From assembly GCA_902605865.1 (NCBI GenBank), contig CACLEJ010000005.1, forward strand, positions 1 through 64,000: a DNA stretch of 64,000 nt, written 5' to 3'. The translations under genes and the position numbers were made by a program. The notes below the pieces were generated by a model. It searched no databases. It saw only the letters and a program-made list of their open reading frames with translations, and had not been told where the DNA came from. The DNA comes from an uncultured Pelagibacteraceae bacterium (GTDB taxonomy: Bacteria > Pseudomonadota > Alphaproteobacteria > Pelagibacterales > Pelagibacteraceae). Shown here piece after piece: positions 57,907 to 64,000 of this stretch (its first letter is position 1; every line of letters begins with the position of its first letter).

Positions 57907-58218
57907 TTATCCTTTTAAATTTTTAATCTCTTCAACTCTTATTGTGTCTGAATTTCTAAAATAAACTACAATTATGGCTAATCCGATAGCAGCTTCAGCA
58001 GCTGCAACTGTTAAAATAAATAGTGTAAATATTTGCCCACTTAAATCATTAATAAATATAGAAAAGGCAACAAGATTTATGTTAACTGCTAGTAAAATTA
58101 GCTCAATACTCATTAAAATAACTATTACATTTTTTCTATTAAGGAAAATACCCACAACACCAATAGTAAATATAATTGCAGCTAATGTTAAATAATGTCC
58201 TAAACCTATGCTAAGCAT
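57907..58218 (-). CDS. nuoK: NADH-quinone oxidoreductase subunit K
   Basis: Small membrane subunit (103 aa) with three transmembrane helices. The conserved Glu residues of the central proton path are visible in [11 protein letters not shown] and [12 protein letters not shown]. It corresponds to mitochondrial ND4L. It overlaps nuoJ by eight bases. Confidence 0.97.
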   Translation of the reverse strand: MLSIGLGHYLTLAAIIFTIGVVGIFLNRKNVIVILMSIELILLAVNINLVAFSIFINDLSGQIFTLFILTVAAAEAAIGLAIIVVYFRNSDTIRVEEIKNLKG

Positions 58219-58846
58219 CTATTTTAACCCCTTTATTTCTCTCAGCCTCAACTAAATCAACACCTTCATCTCTTTCTCTAGAAATTTGCTTAATATAACT
58301 TTGTCTTTTAACTCCGGCTCTTTCTCTATAAGTTAAAACAATTGCTCCTATCATAGCAACTAACAAAATCATTCCTGAAATTTGAAATAGAAGTATATAA
58401 TCTGTATATAAAACATTTCCAATAGACCTAGTATTAGTGACTTCAGTAGATATATTTATTGAAAGGCTATTTAATAAGTCAGGTTTATATTTCCATCCTC
58501 CAATTACAATTATAAGTTCAAAAAAAATAATTAAGCTAACTAATAAGCCAACTGGTATATGAGTTCCACCATCCCACCTTGAGCTAAACCACTGACCTTT
58601 TTGTTCAGCCACATTTAACATCATCACAACAAATAAAAAGAGAACTGCAACAGCTCCAACATAAACTATAAGCATTATCATGCCTAAAAATTCTGCACCT
58701 ATCATAATAAACAAACATGATATGCTAATGAAATCTAGAATTAAAAAAAATACAGAGTGAACAGTATTTTTTGAGACTGTTACCATGACTGCAGAAATAA
58801 TAGCTATTAAGGAGAAAATATAGAAGAAAACTGAGTGTGCAATCAT
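58211..58846 (-). CDS. nuoJ: NADH-quinone oxidoreductase subunit J
   Basis: Membrane subunit equivalent to mitochondrial ND6, 211 aa, with five helices. The conserved third helix region, with its pi-bulge, is [23 protein letters not shown]. The C-terminal tail after the last helix is charged and cytoplasmic. It lies four bases after nuoI. Confidence 0.97.
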   Translation of the reverse strand: MIAHSVFFYIFSLIAIISAVMVTVSKNTVHSVFFLILDFISISCLFIMIGAEFLGMIMLIVYVGAVAVLFLFVVMMLNVAEQKGQWFSSRWDGGTHIPVGLLVSLIIFFELIIVIGGWKYKPDLLNSLSINISTEVTNTRSIGNVLYTDYILLFQISGMILLVAMIGAIVLTYRERAGVKRQSYIKQISRERDEGVDLVEAERNKGVKIDA

Positions 58847-58850
58847 AAGA

Positions 58851-59336
58851 TTACCTGTGGGAACTATCAGCCTTTATATTGGCAGCTAAAATGTTTTCCC
58901 ACCTATCTCCATTTTCCAAGAGTTTTTCTTTTGTATAATAAAGCTCTTCTCTCGACTCTGTCGCAAATTCAAAATTAGGACCTTGGACAATCGCATCTAC
59001 GGGACAAGACTCTTCACAAAGACCACAATATATACACTTAAGCATATCAATATCATATCTTACAGTTTTTCTACTACCATCATCTCTTTCCTTTGACTCA
59101 ATTGTAATAGCTTGAGCTGGGCATACAGCTTCACAAAGCTTACAAGCTATGCATCTTTCTTCACCGTTAGGATATCTTCTAAGAGCGTGCTCTCCTCTAG
59201 ACCTTGTACCTAATGATCCTTTTTCAAAAGGATAATTAATTGTCTTTTTTGCCTTAAAAGTCTCTTTTATTGCAATTAATAAACCAGTCACAAAATCAAT
59301 CATGAATATAGTTTTTAATAATCGTGAAATTTTCAT
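58851..59336 (-). CDS. nuoI: NADH-quinone oxidoreductase subunit I
   Basis: Peripheral-arm protein carrying clusters N6a and N6b. Two 4Fe-4S motifs are complete: [16 protein letters not shown] and [16 protein letters not shown]. An N-terminal amphipathic helix docks it to the membrane arm. The 161-aa length is normal. It starts directly after the nuoH stop, with no gap. Confidence 0.98.
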   Translation of the reverse strand: MKISRLLKTIFMIDFVTGLLIAIKETFKAKKTINYPFEKGSLGTRSRGEHALRRYPNGEERCIACKLCEAVCPAQAITIESKERDDGSRKTVRYDIDMLKCIYCGLCEESCPVDAIVQGPNFEFATESREELYYTKEKLLENGDRWENILAANIKADSSHR

Positions 59337-60338
59337 TTATTTCCCTGGTAGCAAATCAAAATATAGTAAAAAACTTGAAGTTAAAACAACATAAAACAGT
59401 GAAAATGGGAGAAATATCTTCCAACCAAGCTTCATTAATTGGTCATATCTGTATCTTGGTACAGTTGCTTTAACTAGCGCAAATAAAATAAATAAAAATA
59501 ATATTTTAAAGATTAACCAAAATGGACCTGGGATAACATTAAATGGGAAGATATCTATTGGAGATAACCAGCCACCCAAAAATAAAACTGCTCCCATTGC
59601 ACACATTAACAGAATGTTTGCGTATTCTCCTAACCAAAACATAGCATACATCATCCCTGAATATTCAGTTTGATATCCTGCCACCAATTCTGCTTCTGCT
59701 TCTGGTAAATCAAATGGAGGACGGTTTGTTTCTGCTAATGCAGAAATAAAAAAAATTACAAACATAGGAAACAAAGGAATTACAAACCATAAATTTTGTT
59801 GTGCCATAACGATGTCACTTAAGTTTAAAGATCCAACACATAAGAGAACATTAATTATTATAACTCCTATTGAAACTTCGTATGAAACCATTTGCGCAGC
59901 AGACCTGATTGCACCTAAAAAAGGATATTTAGAATTGGATGCCCATCCACCCATAATTATTCCATATACACCTAATGATGAAACAGCAAAAAGATATAAA
60001 ATACCAACATTGATGTCAGCTAGAACAAAATCCTCTCCAAATGGAATTACAGCCCATGATATTAATGCTAATGTCATTGTAACAACAGGAGCTAATACAA
60101 ACACAAGTTTGTTTGAACTTGCAGGTATTATTATTTCTTTAAATATATATTTTAATGCATCTGCTAGTGATTGAAATAAACCGAACGGGCCAACAACATT
60201 GGGTCCTCTCCTTTTTTGAACAAAGGCCCAAACTCTTCTATCAAGCCAAACTATCATTGCCACAGAAACTAAAACAGGTACTAATAAAAATAAAATTTTA
60301 TAAACTTCAGTAAATAATATTGAAAAATAAGAGTCCAT
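59337..60338 (-). CDS. nuoH: NADH-quinone oxidoreductase subunit H
   Basis: Membrane subunit (ND1 equivalent) lining the quinone chamber. About eight helices; the loop [21 protein letters not shown] and the acidic [24 protein letters not shown] are the family marks of the quinone site. The length of 333 aa is normal. It shares one base with nuoG. Confidence 0.98.
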   Translation of the reverse strand: MDSYFSILFTEVYKILFLLVPVLVSVAMIVWLDRRVWAFVQKRRGPNVVGPFGLFQSLADALKYIFKEIIIPASSNKLVFVLAPVVTMTLALISWAVIPFGEDFVLADINVGILYLFAVSSLGVYGIIMGGWASNSKYPFLGAIRSAAQMVSYEVSIGVIIINVLLCVGSLNLSDIVMAQQNLWFVIPLFPMFVIFFISALAETNRPPFDLPEAEAELVAGYQTEYSGMMYAMFWLGEYANILLMCAMGAVLFLGGWLSPIDIFPFNVIPGPFWLIFKILFLFILFALVKATVPRYRYDQLMKLGWKIFLPFSLFYVVLTSSFLLYFDLLPGK

Positions 60339-62365
60339 TAACCCTCAGTTCCAGTTTTTTTCAAATTAGCTCTTGCATATCTACACTCTGACATTGTTTT
60401 GGATGCACGAGCAATGGTATTAGAATAGTAATAATCAATATCTTCAACTAATATTTTTTCATCTTTCAAATTATATTTAGGAACTTCAAAATTTTTAATA
60501 TTTTCATTATTTAAATAGTTTTGCATATTTTTTAGTAGTTCATCTTTATTACTAAATAGAAGATTTCCTTGGATAAAAGAAGATAATTCATTAATTATTT
60601 GCCAATCTTCTTTAGCTTCTCCTGGAGGATAAGAAGCTTTATATGCTTTTTGAAGCTTTCCCTCTAAGTTAGTGAAATATCCATCTTGTTCAGTATATGC
60701 AGCTCCAGGCAATATAAGATCTGCCATATCTGCACCATTATCACCATGACTTCCAATATAAATTATAAATTCATTATTTTTTTTAATTTTGAGGTTATCT
60801 TGACCTAATAAAAAAATAACTTTTGCGTCACCATCCTCAATTTTTTTTAGAGTTTTATTACTTCCATTATTTGAGGAAAAAATACCTAAATCATAAGAAC
60901 CAACGGCTGATGCATCAGTTGATAAAATATTCAGTGCATTCCAATTATTATCAATTTTATTAATACTAGTTAAATACCTTTTTAACTCTTCAAATATGTA
61001 TGCGCCGTTGTTACTATTTAATATTGATTGACCTAAGATAATTATAGGTTTTTCTGCACTGGCAATTTTGTTTGAGAGATTGTGTTCATTTTTGATTATT
61101 TTATCAATTACTTTTGAATTATTTTCTAAAACTTTATAAGGATAAGTTAAATCACCCACATCCTCTAAAGAAAATATTTCAGTTTTATTTTTTAAATAAG
61201 TTTTTCTTATTCTTGAGTTTAATATAGTTGCCTCAAATCTAGGGTTTGTGCCTATTAGTAATATAAGATCACTTTCTTCAATCCCTTCTATGCTAGAATT
61301 AAATAAATAATTTCTTCTGTTTTCAAAATTTATATAAGTATGTTTAGCTCTAGAATCTAAATAACTAGAATTTAATGTTTTTTGAAATAGGTTTTTAACA
61401 GCAAACATAGTTTCCATGTTTGTCATATCACCAGTTAAACCAACTATTTTGTCGGGTGATGTTGTTGAAATTTTTTCTTTTATTTTTTTGTATGCATCTG
61501 GCCAACTTATTTCTTCAAAGTTTCCATTATTTTTTATAAATGGTGTGTCTAATCTTTGATTTTTTAAACCATCGCATGCATATCTTGTTTTATCAGAAAT
61601 CCACTCCTCATTAATTTCCTCATTAATTCTTGGTAAAACTCTTTTTACTTCCCAATCATAAGTATCCACTCTAATGTTTGACCCAATAGCATCCATTACA
61701 TCGATAGTTTCTGTTTTTTTTAGTTCCCATGGTCTAGCCTCAAATACATAAGGTTTAGAAGTTAAGGCGCCTACAGGACACAAGTCTATTACATTTGCTG
61801 ACATTTCGGACTCCATTGATTTCTCCAAATAAGTTGTGATTTCCATGTTTTCTCCTCGGCCAATTGCACCTAACTCGGGTACACCTGCTACTTCTGTGGC
61901 AAATCTTATACATCTAGTACAATGAATACATCTTGTCATTTGGGTTTTTATTAATGGTCCCATATATTTTTCAGGTACATATCTTTTATTTTCTTTAAAT
62001 CTTGATTTATCAATTCCATAAAACATAGATTGATCCTGTAAATCACACTCACCACCTTGATCACAAACAGGACAATCCAAAGGATGGTTAGCCAGTAAAA
62101 ACTCCATCACACCTTTTCTTGCTTTTTCAACTTTTTCTGTATTTGTTTTAATAACCATTCCTTCGGCTGCAGGCATTGCGCATGAAGCTATAGGTTTTGG
62201 TGATTTTTCCATTTCGACCAAACACATACGACAATTTCCAGCTATGGAAAGTTTCTCATGATAACAAAATCTTGGTATTTCAGCTCCGGCTTGTTCACAA
62301 GCTTGGAGTACAGTAAGACCATCTTCAACTTCGATATCAATATCGTTTACTTTTAATTTAGGCAT
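60338..62365 (-). CDS. nuoG: NADH-quinone oxidoreductase subunit G
   Basis: Large peripheral-arm iron-sulfur subunit. The N-terminal 2Fe-2S ferredoxin domain has [29 protein letters not shown] gives the His-ligated N5 cluster and [10 protein letters not shown] gives N4. The rest is a molybdopterin-oxidoreductase-like domain without cofactor ligands. At 675 aa it resembles mitochondrial NDUFS1 and alphaproteobacterial NuoG rather than the 900-aa E. coli form. It overlaps nuoF by eight bases. Confidence 0.97.
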   Translation of the reverse strand: MPKLKVNDIDIEVEDGLTVLQACEQAGAEIPRFCYHEKLSIAGNCRMCLVEMEKSPKPIASCAMPAAEGMVIKTNTEKVEKARKGVMEFLLANHPLDCPVCDQGGECDLQDQSMFYGIDKSRFKENKRYVPEKYMGPLIKTQMTRCIHCTRCIRFATEVAGVPELGAIGRGENMEITTYLEKSMESEMSANVIDLCPVGALTSKPYVFEARPWELKKTETIDVMDAIGSNIRVDTYDWEVKRVLPRINEEINEEWISDKTRYACDGLKNQRLDTPFIKNNGNFEEISWPDAYKKIKEKISTTSPDKIVGLTGDMTNMETMFAVKNLFQKTLNSSYLDSRAKHTYINFENRRNYLFNSSIEGIEESDLILLIGTNPRFEATILNSRIRKTYLKNKTEIFSLEDVGDLTYPYKVLENNSKVIDKIIKNEHNLSNKIASAEKPIIILGQSILNSNNGAYIFEELKRYLTSINKIDNNWNALNILSTDASAVGSYDLGIFSSNNGSNKTLKKIEDGDAKVIFLLGQDNLKIKKNNEFIIYIGSHGDNGADMADLILPGAAYTEQDGYFTNLEGKLQKAYKASYPPGEAKEDWQIINELSSFIQGNLLFSNKDELLKNMQNYLNNENIKNFEVPKYNLKDEKILVEDIDYYYSNTIARASKTMSECRYARANLKKTGTEG

Positions 62366-63689
62366 TTTCCTTTTCTAACAAATGTTGATCAACAAGGTAT
62401 GGAATATTTTTATTTTTTTTCACAACAGGGTCAAATTTATTTCTTTCAAGTATTTCATCTTTAAAATGTCTGATTAATCCTTGAACTGGCCAAGAGGAAC
62501 CTTCACCAAATGCACAAATAGTGTGACCTTCTATTTGTTTTGTTACATCAAAGAGCATATCTACTTCATCTGGAGTTGCCTCACCTGCTGCCATTCGTTC
62601 CAACATTCTCCACATCCATCCAGATCCTTCCCTACATGGAGTACACTGACCACAACTTTCATGTTTATAAAATCTAGCTATTCTTGCCATACACTTAATA
62701 ATATCTTGATCATTATTGATCACAACGATACCAGCTGTTCCTAGTCCTGTTTTATTTTCAACACAAGCATCAAAATCCATTTTCATATTGTCACAAATTT
62801 CTTTAGGTAACATTGGCATTGAAGAACCACCAGGTATTACAGCTTTGAGATTGTCCCATCCACCAACTACACCTCCAGCATGAGTTTCAATTAATTCTTT
62901 AAGTGGAATTCCCATTTCTTCCTCTACATTACATGGGTTATTGACATTTCCAGAAATACAGTAAATTTTTGTTCCAGTATTTTTAGGTCTTCCAAGTGAA
63001 CTAAACCATTTTGCACCTCTTCTTAGAATTGTAGGGACAGCTGCAACAGTTTCAACATTATTAATTATAGTGGGACATCCATATAATCCAATTAATGCAG
63101 GAAATGGTGGCTTTAATCTTGGTTGTCCTTTTTTTCCTTCCAAACTCTCCAATAGTGCTGTTTCTTCACCACAAATGTAAGCGCCAGCGCCATAATGAAT
63201 ATAAATGTCTAAATCCCATCCTGAATTTAAAGCATTTTTACCAATTAAATTATTTTTATAAGCCTCATCGATTGCAGTTTGTAGTTTTTGCCCTTCATTA
63301 AAATATTCACCTCTAATATAAATATAACATTTATGGGCATTTACTGCGTAAGAAGCAATTAAGCATCCTTCTATTAATTTGTGAGGTTCAAATCTTAATA
63401 TATCTCTATCTTTGCATGTTCCAGGCTCAGACTCATCAGCATTGATAACTAGATAGTGTGGTCTAGATCCTACTTCTTTAGGTGCAAATGACCATTTTAG
63501 ACCAGTTGGAAAACCAGCTCCACCACGTCCTCTAAGCTCAGAAGATTTAACTTCATTGATTATCCACTCTCTTCCTTTTTCTAAAATACCTTTTGTTCCA
63601 TTCCAATCATTTCTTAATTTAGCAGATTCTATATCAGCACCACTATCATTGTATAAATTTTGAAATATTCTATCTTCGTCTTTAAGCAT
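62358..63689 (-). CDS. nuoF: NADH-quinone oxidoreductase subunit F
   Basis: NADH-binding subunit with FMN and cluster N3. The nucleotide site is [16 protein letters not shown]; the FMN region is [18 protein letters not shown] with IYIRGEY; and the N3 ligands are in [12 protein letters not shown]. The length of 443 aa is normal. It overlaps nuoE by eight bases and forms with NuoE the electron-input module. Confidence 0.98.
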   Translation of the reverse strand: MLKDEDRIFQNLYNDSGADIESAKLRNDWNGTKGILEKGREWIINEVKSSELRGRGGAGFPTGLKWSFAPKEVGSRPHYLVINADESEPGTCKDRDILRFEPHKLIEGCLIASYAVNAHKCYIYIRGEYFNEGQKLQTAIDEAYKNNLIGKNALNSGWDLDIYIHYGAGAYICGEETALLESLEGKKGQPRLKPPFPALIGLYGCPTIINNVETVAAVPTILRRGAKWFSSLGRPKNTGTKIYCISGNVNNPCNVEEEMGIPLKELIETHAGGVVGGWDNLKAVIPGGSSMPMLPKEICDNMKMDFDACVENKTGLGTAGIVVINNDQDIIKCMARIARFYKHESCGQCTPCREGSGWMWRMLERMAAGEATPDEVDMLFDVTKQIEGHTICAFGEGSSWPVQGLIRHFKDEILERNKFDPVVKKNKNIPYLVDQHLLEKENA

Positions 63690-64000
63690 TTTTGTTTCCT
63701 AATAAAGTTTTTCTATTGTTAACTGGTTCTGCATTTATTCTTCCAGAATAAGATCCTGGTTTTGGGATTTTATTTTGGTATATCGTCTCAATTATTTCTT
63801 CAAGTTTTTTATCATTCAAATCTTCATAATAATCCTCATTAACTTGCATCATTGGTGCGTTAACACATGCACCCAAACATTCAACTTCCATCCAAGAAAT
63901 TTTTCCATCTTCAGATAATACATTTTCTTTTTCAGATATTTTTTTTTTACAAACTTTTACTAAATCATAAGCTCCTCTAAGCATACAAGGCGTTGTAGTA
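63682..64000 (-). CDS. nuoE: NADH-quinone oxidoreductase subunit E, C-terminal part
   Basis: The gene continues past the right edge. The ORF track begins at an internal Met (63984), but the frame stays open to the edge and reads [10 protein letters not shown]. This is the start of the 2Fe-2S (N1a) motif, whose first Cys lies just outside. The second ligand pair is seen in [11 protein letters not shown]. About 106 codons are present out of an expected 200 or so. The order nuoE-F-G-H-I-J-K-L-M-N is standard, with nuoA-D presumably further upstream. Confidence 0.96.
   Translation of the reverse strand, partial: TTTPCMLRGAYDLVKVCKKKISEKENVLSEDGKISWMEVECLGACVNAPMMQVNEDYYEDLNDKKLEEIIETIYQNKIPKPGSYSGRINAEPVNNRKTLLGNKNA

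Noticed and set aside
1-64000. CRISPR arrays, insertion sequences, prophage genes, restriction or toxin-antitoxin modules
   Set aside because: I looked for regularly spaced repeats, transposase or integrase motifs and composition breaks, and saw none. Every sizeable ORF belongs to a known core family.

Overview
The window looks like a stretch of core chromosome from a streamlined, very AT-rich alphaproteobacterium, most likely a SAR11 (Pelagibacterales) cell. The evidence is the low GC by eye, Lys/Asn/Ile-rich proteins, spacers of a few bases or start/stop overlaps, and an alphaproteobacterial gene order throughout: ispDF/ntrYX/trkAH, ppiD-trpEGDC-lexA-gltX, rpsB-tsf-frr-uppS-cdsA-dxr-bamA-lpxD-fabZ-lpxA-lpxI-lpxB, and nuoE-N-birA-coaX-rnj-proS-lolC-lolD-dnaE. 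I see no mobile element, prophage, CRISPR array, restriction or defence locus, or gene of foreign composition. No gene-free stretch reaches 300 bases.

Layout. 1-4437 (minus): valS, ilvD and the first codons of a mannose-1-phosphate guanylyltransferase-like gene, joined by one-base stop/start overlaps. 4557-4755: tRNA-Cys and tRNA-Asn (plus). 4762-9544 (minus): an XRE regulator and the general L-amino-acid ABC transporter aapJQMP, with an intrinsic terminator after the binding-protein gene. 9675-9751: tRNA-Arg. 9778-15701 (minus): ntrY, ntrX, trkA, trkH. 15739-17799 (plus): ispDF, pgpA, pncC. 17794-24295 (minus): tpiA, secG, pyrG, kdsA, eno, ftsB, lipA and a Coq10/RatA-like gene. 24357-31760 (plus): a PpiD-like chaperone, trpEGDC, lexA, gltX. 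31746-43410 (minus): rpsB, tsf, frr, uppS, cdsA, dxr, bamA, ompH and lipid A genes. 43535-53081 (minus): dnaE, lolD, lolC, proS, rnj, coaX, birA. 53081-64000 (minus): nuoE (partial) through nuoN.

Together these genes cover amino-acid uptake and part of Trp and Val synthesis, isoprenoid and undecaprenyl carrier synthesis, outer-membrane building (lipid A, Kdo, BamA, Lol), translation, replication and Complex I. No unknown multi-gene system is evident. The most interesting signals are regulatory or are absences. They are a candidate pseudoknot leader that would cover the rpsB Shine-Dalgarno, a GAAC-N7-GAAC SOS box before lexA, helically phased ATTGAT repeats and a 13-bp hairpin before aapJ, the aapJ/aapQ terminator, and an NtrX without GAFTGA. 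Several genes expected from alphaproteobacterial synteny are missing (pyrH, rseP, dusB-ntrBC, pdhABC, moaC/moeA). Two proteins are shortened: PpiD without a visible parvulin domain and BirA without its C-terminal domain.
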